A stretch of DNA of 64,000 nucleotides. Source: Trebonia sp964581815 (GTDB lineage Bacteria; Actinomycetota; Actinomycetes; Streptosporangiales; Streptosporangiaceae). A program made the translations under genes and the position numbers. Below the pieces are notes generated by a model. The model saw nothing but the letters and a program-made list of their open reading frames with translations, did no database searches and was not told where the DNA came from. Shown in pieces: positions 7,184-14,962 of the stretch; positions within the stretch are counted from its first letter, which is position 1, and each line of letters starts with the position of its first letter. Location of the stretch: the NCBI GenBank assembly GCA_964581815.1, contig CAZORE010000022.1:12020-76019 (forward strand), given 5' to 3'.

Positions 7184-9004
7184 TTATTCCTCCCGCCCCG
7201 CCCGCCCCTCCTGCCCCGCCNNNNNNNNNNNNNNNNNNNNNNNNNNNNNNNNNNNNNNNNNNNNNNNNNNNNNNNNNNNNNNNNNNNNNNNNNNNNNNNN
7301 NNNNNNNNNNNNNNNNNNNNGCCCCGCCCGCCCCTCCTGCCCCGCCTGCTCCTCCCGGCCGGCCCGCTCCTCCCGGCTGGCCCGCCACGCCTCGTAAGCG
7401 GGCTGCCACCGTTTCCCGAGGGGGTAAAGCCCGTCGACGGACTCGCCCTTGGCGACCAGTTCCGCGGCGAACTCCTCCTGAAGCTCCTGCTCGGCGGCGT
7501 CCTGCGCCACCTCCAGAGCCAGGTGCGCGGGGATCACGATGACCCCGTCACCGTCGCCCGCGATGATGTCGCCCGGCGTGACGGTGACGCCGGCGCAGGC
7601 GATGACGCCGTTCACCTCCCACGGTACGTGCCGTCGGCCGAGCACCGCCGGGTGCGTCGCGCCGAAGTAGACCGGCAGGTCCATGGCGTGCAGCGCCTGG
7701 CTGTCCCGGATCGCGCCGTCGGTGACGATGCCGGCCGCGCCGCGCACCTGGGCGCGCAGCGCGAGTATGTCGCCGACGGTGCCCGCGGTCGGGTCGCCGC
7801 GCGCCTCGATGACCAGGACCTCACCGGGCCGCACCTGCTCGACGGCGCGCTTCTGCGCGTTAAGGCCGCCGCCGCGCAGTGTCCCGCCGTACTGGGCGAA
7901 CAAGTCTTCGCGGAACGGCACGTAGCGCAGCGTCCTGGCGAACCCGACCATCTTCGTGCCTGGCCTCGTGGCGTGCAGCCGGTCCAGGGTGACGGAGTTG
8001 AAGCCGCGCTTGCGCAGCTGGGATGACAGCGTGGCGGTGCTGACCCTGCTCACGGCGCGCAGCACCTCGGCCGGGGAGTCGGACGGGCCAGTGACGCCGG
8101 GCAGAGGGGCGCCGCGGGCGCCGTAGGCGGCCTCGCGCTGCGCGTCGTCCGCGGCGGGCATCGCACCCGGCGGCAGCAGGGCGTAGTCCGCCTCCGCGAC
8201 CGGGCTGCGCAGCCGCCCAGTCGACAACGGCCACTCCCCGTCTCCGTCAGGGGACGCCCCGGCCTCCTGGGCGCCGGCCGGGTCCTTGCCGTCCCGGGCG
8301 CCCACCTCTCGGCTCGGCCATGCGCCGCCCGCGGCGCCGCCCGCGCTCCTGCCTTCCCGCGGCCGCGCCGCCTGCGCGCTCACCTCCACCTCGACCAGGT
8401 CGCCGGGCCGGACCACGGTGGACCCGGTGGGCGTCCCGGTGAGTATCACGTCCCCCGGCTCGAGCGTGGTCAGCCGCGATACGTCCGCCACGATGTCGGC
8501 GAAGGAGAACAGCAGGTCGTCGCCGCTGACCGCGTCCTGGGCGAGTTCCCCGTTGACCCAGGTGCGCAGCCGCACCCGCTCCGGGTCGACGGACCTGGCG
8601 TCGAGCAGCCCCGGTCCGAGCGGCGTGAACCCGTCGATGCCCTTGGACCTGACGTTCGACCCGTTGTCCGCGTAGCGCAGGTCGTAGACGCCGAAGTCGT
8701 TGGCGGCGGTGACCCACCGCACATGACCCCAGGCGTCGGCGGCAGAGACCCGGCTCGCCCGGGTACCGATCACCAGGGCGACCTCGCCCTCGAACGCGAG
8801 CAGCTCGCACCACGGCGGCCGCAGCACGGGGTCGCCGTCGGCCGCCAGGGTGCTCGGCGGCTTGAGGAAGTAGGACGGCCATTGCGGGAGGCGGCCGCGC
8901 TCCATCGCCCGGCTGCGATAGCTCACGTGCACGGCGATGATCTTCGTGGGCGCCTGGCCCGCGAGCGGGTGCCCGGGCGCGCGCTCTGGCATGTGCTCTG
9001 TCAT
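7184..9004 (-). CDS. Fusion of fumarylacetoacetate hydrolase (HpaG-like) and RraA/LigK-like aldolase-decarboxylase domains
   Basis: Two complete catalytic domains lie in one frame. Residues ~15-215 are an FAH domain: metal-binding Glu in LLAFEGEVALVIG, SKGIDGFTPLGPGL, and GDVILTGTPTGS. A Gly/Ala/Asp-rich linker follows (~215-310). Residues ~315-510 are an RraA-family domain with GTVGDILALRAQVRGAAGIVTDGAIRDS, the Asp/Arg motif shared by RraA and LigK-type 4-hydroxy-4-methyl-2-oxoglutarate aldolases. The C-terminus ends in hexapeptide repeats (REERAG, REEQAG, QEGRAG) that contain the assembly gap. Dropping the 100 N plus one 26-bp copy keeps the frame and gives about 564 residues. First gene of the operon, so isomerisation/decarboxylation of the muconate product is plausible, perhaps with substrate channelling. 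ATG at 9004 has no convincing ribosome-binding site; Met-5 is an alternative. Confidence 0.82.
   Translation of the reverse strand: MTEHMPERAPGHPLAGQAPTKIIAVHVSYRSRAMERGRLPQWPSYFLKPPSTLAADGDPVLRPPWCELLAFEGEVALVIGTRASRVSAADAWGHVRWVTAANDFGVYDLRYADNGSNVRSKGIDGFTPLGPGLLDARSVDPERVRLRTWVNGELAQDAVSGDDLLFSFADIVADVSRLTTLEPGDVILTGTPTGSTVVRPGDLVEVEVSAQAARPREGRSAGGAAGGAWPSREVGARDGKDPAGAQEAGASPDGDGEWPLSTGRLRSPVAEADYALLPPGAMPAADDAQREAAYGARGAPLPGVTGPSDSPAEVLRAVSRVSTATLSSQLRKRGFNSVTLDRLHATRPGTKMVGFARTLRYVPFREDLFAQYGGTLRGGGLNAQKRAVEQVRPGEVLVIEARGDPTAGTVGDILALRAQVRGAAGIVTDGAIRDSQALHAMDLPVYFGATHPAVLGRRHVPWEVNGVIACAGVTVTPGDIIAGDGDGVIVIPAHLALEVAQDAAEQELQEEFAAELVAKGESVDGLYPLGKRWQPAYEAWRASREERAGREEQAGQEGRAGXXXXXXXXXXXXXXXXXXXXXXXXXXXXXXXXXXAGQEGRAGREE
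7195..7346. other. Assembly gap flanked by a 26-bp repeated word
   Basis: The 26 bases before the Ns (7195-7220) are identical to those after (7321-7346). Together with the Ns they add 126 bases, a multiple of three, so the FAH-RraA frame is unaffected. The break sits inside the tandem repeats encoding the C-terminal tail. Confidence 0.85.
7321..7374 (-). repeat. 18-bp degenerate tandem repeats in the FAH-RraA C-terminus
   Basis: Three successive 18-bp units (7321-7338, 7339-7356, 7357-7374) of the type GCCCCGCCYGCYCCTCCY encode hexapeptides resembling REExAG. The flanking 26-bp word belongs to the same array, so true copy number is uncertain. Confidence 0.75.
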
Positions 9005-9128
9005 CGGGAAGATCGTATATGAAACGGTTCCGCACGGACAGACCCCCGGGTCTTACCCCACGGGCCCAGTCCGCTGCTCATTGTAGCGACATGGTTACAC
9101 AAGTGCAGGCGGGGAAGTATCCAAACGG

Positions 9129-9150
9129 CCATGACCACGGGTGGTCATGG
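9129..9150. promoter_or_regulatory. Perfect 22-bp palindrome upstream of the YidB-like gene
   Basis: CCATGACCAC-GG-GTGGTCATGG is an exact inverted repeat with 10-bp arms. It lies 27 bp before the GTG of the YidB-like gene and about 125 bp from the start of the divergent ring-cleavage operon. Size and symmetry suit a dimeric repressor (for example MarR/TetR type) or an RNA hairpin in the leader. No regulator gene is adjacent. Confidence 0.6.
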
Positions 9151-9177
9151 CGATGAGTCCATCAACGGGGGAAGAAA

Positions 9178-9540
9178 GTGGCTCTGACCGATATTCTCGG
9201 CAAGACCGGCCAGCAGGGTGGCATCGAGGCCATCTCGCAGCTCTTCGGCGGCCATGGCCTGCAGGGCATCCTGAGCGCCATGCAGTCGAACGGCATGGGG
9301 CAGCAGGTGAGGTCCTGGCTCGGCGACGGGCCCAACGTGCCTGTCACCGGCGCGGACATTAAGAAGGTCGCGAACCCGTCGGCGCTCGCGCGCATGGCGC
9401 GCCAGGAGGGCATCTCGCCGGAAGAGCTGTGCGACCACATCGCCCAGGCCCTGCCCGGTCTCGTCGACAAGGCCACGCCCGAGGGCCAGGTGCCCAGGCC
9501 GGCCAAGCCCGCCCAGGACCGCAAGGGCCACAAGAAGTAG
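9178..9540 (+). CDS. YidB-like (DUF937) small cytosolic protein
   Basis: A 120-residue soluble protein. Its features LFGGHGLQGILSAMQSNGMGQQVRSWLGDGPNVPVTGADI and LARMAREEGIS-like text (here LARMARQEGISPEELCDHIAQALPGLVDKATPEG) match the YidB/DUF937 family, whose function is poorly known. The C-terminal ~18 residues are Lys/Pro-rich. GTG at 9178 follows a GGGGGAAGAAA ribosome-binding site. It is monocistronic, with a palindrome upstream and a strong hairpin downstream. Confidence 0.85.
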   Translation: MALTDILGKTGQQGGIEAISQLFGGHGLQGILSAMQSNGMGQQVRSWLGDGPNVPVTGADIKKVANPSALARMARQEGISPEELCDHIAQALPGLVDKATPEGQVPRPAKPAQDRKGHKK

Positions 9541-9558
9541 CGCGGCACACCGAGAAGC

Positions 9559-9587
9559 GTGGCGCCTGCCTCCTGGGCAGGCGCCAC
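9559..9587 (+). terminator. Hairpin terminator after the YidB-like gene
   Basis: GTGGCGCCTGCC (9559-9570) and its exact reverse complement (9576-9587) enclose a 5-base loop, 19 bp past the stop. It has no U-run, as is common for actinobacterial terminators. Confidence 0.7.
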
Positions 9588-9694
9588 TGCCATGCCCGCC
9601 TCCGTCACCACCCTGCTCAGAGCAGGCGGCCAGGTTGGTTCGATATCGTCTGACTAGTGACATTGACCCGGACGGACTCCGAGGAGGAGCGCGC

Positions 9695-10678
9695 GTGAAG
9701 CTACTGGTAACTGGCGGCGCAGGGTACATCGGCGGCGTGGTGACGCACGCCCTCGTTGCGGCGGGCCACCAGGTGACGGTCGTCGACGACCTGTCGACCG
9801 GCTTCGCGGACACCGTCCCGGACGGCGCCGAGTTCCACCGGCTCGAGGTGCACCAGGTTGGCCAGGTGCTCACCCCTGACGCGGGCTTCGACGGCGTGCT
9901 GCACTTCGCCGCGAAGATCGAGGTCGCCGAGTCGGTCGCCCGCCCCGACCTGTACTGGAACGTGAACGTCGGCGGCACGATGGCGCTGCTCGCCGCCGTC
10001 CGCGCGGCCGGCGTGCCGCGGCTGATCTTCTCCTCCACCGGGTCGATGTACGACCCGCGCAGCGTGGTGGCCCAGCCGGGCGGCGGTTTCAGCAAGCTAG
10101 ACGAGGACGCCGTGATCCGGCCGGCCAACACGTACGCCGCGACCAAGCTCGCGGTCGACCTGATGCTCGCAGGAGAGTGCGAGGCCTTCGGCCTCGGCGC
10201 CGTCTCGCTGCGCTACTTCAACGCCTCCGGCGCGGTCGGGCACCTGGGCGAGCGGCACAACCCCGAGTCGCACCTGGTCCCGATCGTGCTGCAGGTGGCA
10301 AGCGGGCAGCGCGACGAGCTGATGGTGTACGGCGACGACTACCCGACGCCGGACGGGACCTGCGTCCGCGACTACATCCACGTCGCCGACCTGGCTACCG
10401 CGCACCTGCTGGCGCTCGAAGCCATCAAGCCGGGCCGGCATGAGGTTTACAACCTGGGCAACGGCGACGGCTACAGCGTGCGGCAGGTCATCGACGCCGC
10501 CCGCGAGGTCACCGGCCACCCCATCCCGGTCAAGCTGGCGCCGCGCCGTCCCGGCGACCCCGCCGCCACGGTCGCCTCGAGCGACAAGGCCCGCCGCGAG
10601 CTCGGCTGGCACCCGGCCCGTCCCGCGCTGCGGGACATCGTCGCGGACGCCTGGGCCTTCCACCAGTCGGTCGGGTAG
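9695..10678 (+). CDS. galE: UDP-glucose 4-epimerase (extended SDR)
   Basis: A 327-residue extended short-chain dehydrogenase. The NAD-binding GGAGYIGG lies at the N-terminus, the catalytic Ser in FSSTGSMYD and the Tyr/Lys pair in NTYAATKLAVD. LRYFNASGA, GTCVRDYIHVADLA and YNLGNGDGYSV follow as in GalE. It interconverts UDP-glucose and UDP-galactose in the cytoplasm for wall or exopolysaccharide sugars. GTG at 9695 is chosen because GAGGAGGAG sits 6-9 bases upstream and the Rossmann motif begins five residues later. Confidence 0.93.
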   Translation: MKLLVTGGAGYIGGVVTHALVAAGHQVTVVDDLSTGFADTVPDGAEFHRLEVHQVGQVLTPDAGFDGVLHFAAKIEVAESVARPDLYWNVNVGGTMALLAAVRAAGVPRLIFSSTGSMYDPRSVVAQPGGGFSKLDEDAVIRPANTYAATKLAVDLMLAGECEAFGLGAVSLRYFNASGAVGHLGERHNPESHLVPIVLQVASGQRDELMVYGDDYPTPDGTCVRDYIHVADLATAHLLALEAIKPGRHEVYNLGNGDGYSVRQVIDAAREVTGHPIPVKLAPRRPGDPAATVASSDKARRELGWHPARPALRDIVADAWAFHQSVG

Positions 10679-11034
10679 GCACCGCGCCAGCCCAGGGGCA
10701 TCTGAGCCCGATAGGGCCATCCTCTGGAAACGCCTGGCCCCATAACGGTACTGACCTGCGGGCCCCTTGGGCCGCGACCTTCTGTCAGTTCCCGCGTCCC
10801 TGGACAACTCTGTATCAGTTTCTGCGTCCTATATCGGGACATAACGGACGCAGAAATGACCGAAACCGATACAAAGTCGGGAGTTCGCGGAACCTGACAG
10901 AAAGCGGGCTGCCAGGCGCAGGTTCCCGGTGTCAGGGCACGAAACCCACGTAACTCACGAACCTCGGTGGCCTCGGCGGCCCGCCTGGAAGCAGGCCGGC
11001 TTGAATCGGGAACGTCGGCCCATATGCTGAACGT
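10679..11034. other. Intergenic region with no gene
   Basis: These 356 bp between galE and the DUF6412-like gene contain no supported coding frame. Its only clear structure is the long imperfect inverted repeat at 10779-10904. Confidence 0.7.
10779..10904. repeat. Long imperfect inverted repeat (about 126 bp)
   Basis: The inner arms TTTCTGCGTCC (10819-10829) and GGACGCAGAAA (10846-10856) pair perfectly around a 16-base loop. Moving outwards, TGTATCAGTTTC pairs with GAAACCGATACA, and CTTCTGTCAG with CTGACAGAAAG. The whole block could fold as one interrupted stem of more than 50 bp. It may be a MITE-like remnant or a galE terminator. No transposase or target duplication is visible. Confidence 0.65.
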
Positions 11035-11367
11035 GTGCGGATAGGCGCGCGGGCCGGCGGGGCCGGCCTGCTGACGGCCGTCGGCCTGCTCTCGCTAGGC
11101 GAGCTCGCGGGCCAGTTGCTGCTGGCCGATCAGGTAACGCCGCAGCGCCTGGCGGCGCTCGCGGTGGCCGTGCTCGCGGTCGTCGCGGCGGGCTGCGTCG
11201 CCGTCGCCGTCCGCGTCGATCATGTCGTTGCCGCGGCTCCCGTTGTTCGCCGTGTCACCGCGCTGCGCGACAAGTCCTGGCGCGTCGCGTTCCTCCGGCT
11301 GCGCGACCCCGGTGCCCGCGGCAGGCCGAGACCAAGAGCGCCCGCGGCGGTCCCGGCGACCGCCTGA
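11035..11367 (+). CDS. Small membrane protein, DUF6412-like
   Basis: A 110-residue protein with two N-terminal hydrophobic helices (GLLTAVGLLSLGELAGQLLL and LAALAVAVLAVVAAGCVAVAV). A conserved-looking tail, FLRLRDPGARGRPRPRAP, follows. Small proteins with this layout are found next to YidC/Oxa1 paralogs in actinobacteria, as here, 186 bp upstream of one. GTG at 11035 has only a weak ribosome-binding site. The family name is from memory and needs a profile check; a link to membrane insertion is inferred from neighbourhood only. Confidence 0.6.
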   Translation: MRIGARAGGAGLLTAVGLLSLGELAGQLLLADQVTPQRLAALAVAVLAVVAAGCVAVAVRVDHVVAAAPVVRRVTALRDKSWRVAFLRLRDPGARGRPRPRAPAAVPATA

Positions 11368-11553
11368 CCGCGCCTGACTGGGCAGTTTCACCGCGCCCGG
11401 CGTTCCGGCCCATGCCGGTTACCGCCGCCGCGCCGGTATCGCGCCCGGGTCCCGGCTACGGCTCGCTCGGCCAGACCCCGTCCGGCTAGCCTGTCGCGCT
11501 GTCACGCGGCCGCCCCCAGCCCGTTTCCGTTCTGAGCTGGAAGGCCTCCTGTC

Positions 11554-12318
11554 ATGTACGTGTTCCTTGGCGTCCCGGTGGGCGCCGCCTATCACCTCGT
11601 CTTCGCCCTCACGCAACTGCTAACTCCCGTCGCCGGCGGCCTGGCCGCGGCCGCCGCGATCGTCTTGTTCACCGCCGCCGTCCGGCTGGCACTCTCTCCG
11701 CTTTCGCTGCGCGCACTGCGCGGCCAGGCCGTCATGGCCCGGCTCGCCCCCCAGGTCCAGGCGCTGCGCACCCGCTTCGGCCGTGAGCCGGAGCGGTTCA
11801 GCAGCGAGCTGTCCGCCCTGTACAAGCGAGAGGGCGCCAGCCCGTTCGCCGGCCTTCTCCCGCTGCTCGCCCAGTGGCCGTTCCTCAGCGTCATGTACCT
11901 GCTGTTCCGCTCGGCCACGGTGGACGGCCAACCGAACCGGCTACTGTCCGACGGCCTGTTCGGCGTCCCGCTCGGCGCGCACTGGCTATCGGGCGCCGGC
12001 CTGCTCAGCGTGCCCGACGCGCTCTTCCTCGCCGCCTTCGCGGTCCTCGCCGCCCTGTGCTGGCTGTCTGCCCGCCTGGCGCGGCGCACCGCCCCCGCCG
12101 CACCGCCCGCGGTGGCCGCCCCAGCGGCATGGCTTACCCGGATCCTCCCGTACCTGACCGTGGTCATCGCCGCGTTCGCCCCGCTGGCCGCCGCTATCTA
12201 CCTGCTCACCACCGTCGCCTGGACGATCGCAGAGCGCCGCCTCTTCCAGAGCCGCATCGCGCCACCGCTAGCATCTGGGGATGACCGAGCCGCAGCGCGG
12301 AGGCCTGCACCACGTTGA
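11554..12318 (+). CDS. YidC/Oxa1-family membrane protein insertase paralog
   Basis: A 254-residue 60KD_IMP-domain protein. It has a first transmembrane helix, the cytoplasmic coiled region RLAPQVQALRTRFGREPERFSSELSALYKREGASPFAGLLPLLAQWPFLSVMYLLF that is diagnostic for YidC, and three further hydrophobic segments. The hydrophilic groove Arg is expected near VRLALSPLSLRALRG. It is shorter than housekeeping YidC and lacks its genomic context (rpmH/rnpA), so it is probably a secondary insertase. Its 3' end overlaps the VOC gene by 38 bp. Confidence 0.88.
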   Translation: MYVFLGVPVGAAYHLVFALTQLLTPVAGGLAAAAAIVLFTAAVRLALSPLSLRALRGQAVMARLAPQVQALRTRFGREPERFSSELSALYKREGASPFAGLLPLLAQWPFLSVMYLLFRSATVDGQPNRLLSDGLFGVPLGAHWLSGAGLLSVPDALFLAAFAVLAALCWLSARLARRTAPAAPPAVAAPAAWLTRILPYLTVVIAAFAPLAAAIYLLTTVAWTIAERRLFQSRIAPPLASGDDRAAARRPAPR

Positions 12319-12688
12319 GCTATGGGTGCCCGACATCGCGCGGGCCGAGCGCGACTGGGGCTGGCTACTCGGCCGCCTTGGCTACGAGCCGTTCCAGGAC
12401 TGGCCGGCCGGGCGCAGCTGGCGCCTGGCCGGCACCTATATCGTCGTCGAGCAGTCGCCGGCCATGACCGCGGCCGTCCACGACCGGCTCCGCCCCGGCC
12501 TCAACCACCTCGCCTTCCACGCGGGCGCGAGAGGCGAGGTGGACGCCCTGGCCGCGGACGGCCCGGCTAACGGCTGGACGCTGATGTTCGCCGACCGCCA
12601 CCCGCACGCCGGCGGCCAGGACCACTACGCCGCCTACCTGGCGAACACCGACGGCTTCGAGGCGGAGCTCATCGCCGCGGACGCCTAG
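12281..12688 (+). CDS. VOC (glyoxalase-fold) family protein
   Basis: A single-domain 135-residue vicinal oxygen chelate protein: GLHHVELWVPDIARAERDWGWLLGRLGY at the start, LNHLAFHA in the middle and YLANTDGFEAELIAAD at the end. The putative metal ligands His (HHVE), His (NHLAF) and Glu (FEAEL) are kept. Possible roles include lyase, dioxygenase or drug-binding protein, and the substrate cannot be told. It overlaps yidC-like by 38 bp and abuts the convergent MetE-like gene with no spacer. Confidence 0.8.
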   Translation: MTEPQRGGLHHVELWVPDIARAERDWGWLLGRLGYEPFQDWPAGRSWRLAGTYIVVEQSPAMTAAVHDRLRPGLNHLAFHAGARGEVDALAADGPANGWTLMFADRHPHAGGQDHYAAYLANTDGFEAELIAADA

Positions 12689-13819
12689 TCATCCAGGCCA
12701 GACCTGGCGGGCGAGCCGCACCACCAGCTCAAGCTTGGCGCGCTGCGCCTCCGGGGTCACCGGGTTGGCGACCGGCACCGACGCGAAGCCGCACTGCGTG
12801 GACAGCGCCAGCTCCTCGACCGGCTTGTAGCGGGCGGCCTCCTCGATCCGCGCGAGCACGTCGGCGTCGTACTCGAGCTTCGATGACTTGGTGGTGAGCA
12901 GGCCGAGCACCACGAGGGTGCCCGGGCGCGCGTCGGCGAGCGGCTCGAAGCCGCCGGAGCGGTCCGAGTCGTACTCCAGCAGCAGCCGGTCGATCGCCAG
13001 CCGGGGGAAGAGGTCCGCGGAGATCGCGCCGTAGCCCCCCGCGGAGTGCCACGCGCCGGCCGGGCCGTTGCCACGGCAGACGTGCAGCGCCGAGGTCACC
13101 CCGGTCAGCCCGTCGAACAGCGAGCTGTCGAGCGCGGCGTCGAACGCGAGCTCCGCCGCCGGGTCGCGGCCGTCCGCCTTCATCGCCGCCACGGTGTCGG
13201 GGTCGCAGAGGGAGCCGTAGTTGGGCGCGTCGAGCTGAATGTAGTCGCAGCCGAGGTCGACGAGCGTGTGCGCCACCGCCCGCAGGTAGTCGCGGACCTC
13301 GCCGAGGAACTCCTCGGCCGAGGCGTACCCGGTCGCGGGTGAGTGCTCGGGGGACCAGTAGCGGCGGTGGTAGCTCGGCGACGGCATGGTGAACTTGGTC
13401 CGGCTGCGCGCGTAGCGGGCGAGGAACCCGTACTCGGCGGCCATGTCGCCGGTCCGCGGCGCGGTGGCGACCCGCCGCACCACCGCCGGGTACCCGGCGG
13501 GACGGCCGCCGGAGTCCGCCGCGCCGTACTGGCCCTCGGTGGCGCCTCGCCAGTTCAGCGCGCCGCGGCCCGCCGTTGCCGCGAACGCGTCGACGAAGCG
13601 GGGGGTTTGCGCCCAGGCGATGCGGCGCACCTCACCGTCGGTGATGACGTCGAGCCCCACTTCTTCCTGCAGCCGGATGGCGTCCCGGACGGCATCACCG
13701 AGCAGGGCGCTGTCCGCGGGCGACGACCGGCGCGCTGCGCGCACCACCGCCTCGCTCCGCAGCAGGCTGCCCACGGTCTCGGCCCGTGTGGCATCGTCTG
13801 TCTTGTTAGTGCTCGGCAT
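12689..13819 (-). CDS. MetE C-terminal-domain (cobalamin-independent methionine synthase-like) methyltransferase
   Basis: A 376-residue protein made only of a MetE-C-type (beta/alpha)8 barrel. It has RAETVGSLLRS at the N-terminus, VGLDVITDGEVRRIAW, and a zinc site candidate: His/Cys in ALHVCRGN, Glu in LLEYDSDRSG and Cys in STQCGFASV. It lacks the N-terminal half of true MetE. Last gene of a minus-strand operon with a LigJ-like hydratase and LigB-like dioxygenase, so it may transfer a methyl group from a methoxylated aromatic or handle a thiol adduct rather than make methionine. That role is inference. ATG at 13819 has GGAGG 6 bases upstream. Confidence 0.78.
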   Translation of the reverse strand: MPSTNKTDDATRAETVGSLLRSEAVVRAARRSSPADSALLGDAVRDAIRLQEEVGLDVITDGEVRRIAWAQTPRFVDAFAATAGRGALNWRGATEGQYGAADSGGRPAGYPAVVRRVATAPRTGDMAAEYGFLARYARSRTKFTMPSPSYHRRYWSPEHSPATGYASAEEFLGEVRDYLRAVAHTLVDLGCDYIQLDAPNYGSLCDPDTVAAMKADGRDPAAELAFDAALDSSLFDGLTGVTSALHVCRGNGPAGAWHSAGGYGAISADLFPRLAIDRLLLEYDSDRSGGFEPLADARPGTLVVLGLLTTKSSKLEYDADVLARIEEAARYKPVEELALSTQCGFASVPVANPVTPEAQRAKLELVVRLARQVWPG

Positions 13820-13842
13820 CCGGTCCTCCGGCGGCGGTAGCG

Positions 13843-14859
13843 TCAGCGGATCTTGCCCAGCGCGGGGATGACCCGGGCCGGGTTCTCGTGGAAAATCTTG
13901 ATCTTGTCATCCTCGGTAAGGAAGTCAAACGTATCGATGACCGGAACGAGATCGTCGCTCGTCCGCCCGGTCTCCGGGCGGACGGCGCGGCCTGAGCCCG
14001 GCGCCTCGGTGCCGAACAGCATCCGGGGCACGCCCCGCTGCTTGATCGCCGCCTCGAGGAAGTGCACGTCGTACCCGCAGGTGTCGTAGAAGAGGTTCTG
14101 CGACAGGTCCTTCTGGGCCAGGTGGTGGTCGGTCGGCACGAACCGGTCGAGCGCCCCGCCGCAATGGCAGATGATGACGCGAAGCTCGGGGAAGCGCTCG
14201 AACACGTCGCCGTGCGACAGGAACTGCCCGGCGAGGTACTGCTCGGTAAGGAAGCCGAGCTGGTAATTGTGCGGGACGACGCGGAAGCGGGGATCGAGCG
14301 AGTTCGTGCCGTGCACGATCAGCGGGATGCCGAGCTCCTGGGCGCGGGCGTACAGCGGGAACCAGTACGGCTCGTGCATGCCGGGCGTGGTGCGCTGGCC
14401 CGCGGGGTCGGGTGCGGCGTAAGCGGCCACGAAGCCGAGCTCGCGCACGCACCGGTCAAGCTCCGCGACACAATGCGACAGGTCGGGCGCGGCCGAGTCC
14501 TGCGGCAGCATCGCCGCGCCGAGGAACCGGTCAGGGAACATCTGGCACTGCTGGTGGATCATGTCGTTCACGTACCGGGTCCAGGCGGGGATCAGGTGCG
14601 GCTCCATCCAGCCCATGGTGAGGAACGGTCGTGGGCCGATCACCTGCACGTCAATGTTCCGCTCGTCCATGTAGCGGGCGTGCCCGAGCGCCGCCTCGTG
14701 GAAGTCGTGCACGGTGATTCCGCCGGGCCCGGCCTTGTCCTGCCCGATCGGCGAGGCCATCGGCGTGTTCGACCCCATCATCAGCATCAGGAACGCGTTG
14801 GCGCCGAACGGCACAGACACGTGGCCGTGCACGTCGAGCACGGGAACGTTGTGGTACAC
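13843..14859 (-). CDS. ligJ: Amidohydrolase-family 4-oxalomesaconate hydratase-like protein
   Basis: A 338-residue metal-dependent amidohydrolase. It has DVHGHVSV at the N-terminus, RCVRELGFVAAYAAPDPAG, PLIVHGTNSLDP, VIICHCGGALDRF, NLFYDTCGYD and RMLFGTEAPGSGRAVRPETGRTSDDLVPVID. The last three blocks match 4-oxalomesaconate hydratase LigJ of Sphingobium more closely than ACMSD or gamma-resorcylate decarboxylases. LigJ hydrates oxalomesaconate to 4-carboxy-4-hydroxy-2-oxoadipate in the protocatechuate 4,5-cleavage and gallate pathways. It lies next to a LigB-type dioxygenase, which supports the call. GTG at 14859 has AGAAGGGA upstream. The gene symbol is an inference from motif similarity. Confidence 0.75.
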   Translation of the reverse strand: MYHNVPVLDVHGHVSVPFGANAFLMLMMGSNTPMASPIGQDKAGPGGITVHDFHEAALGHARYMDERNIDVQVIGPRPFLTMGWMEPHLIPAWTRYVNDMIHQQCQMFPDRFLGAAMLPQDSAAPDLSHCVAELDRCVRELGFVAAYAAPDPAGQRTTPGMHEPYWFPLYARAQELGIPLIVHGTNSLDPRFRVVPHNYQLGFLTEQYLAGQFLSHGDVFERFPELRVIICHCGGALDRFVPTDHHLAQKDLSQNLFYDTCGYDVHFLEAAIKQRGVPRMLFGTEAPGSGRAVRPETGRTSDDLVPVIDTFDFLTEDDKIKIFHENPARVIPALGKIR

Positions 14860-14962
14860 GCGGGTGTATCCCTTCTACGAGGCCGGAGAATCTGCAGAAC
14901 GTGGGCGTGGGCCGGCTGGCGCCGGCCCCGGCGCAGGCCGTTGCCCTTCAGGCGCGGGCGCC

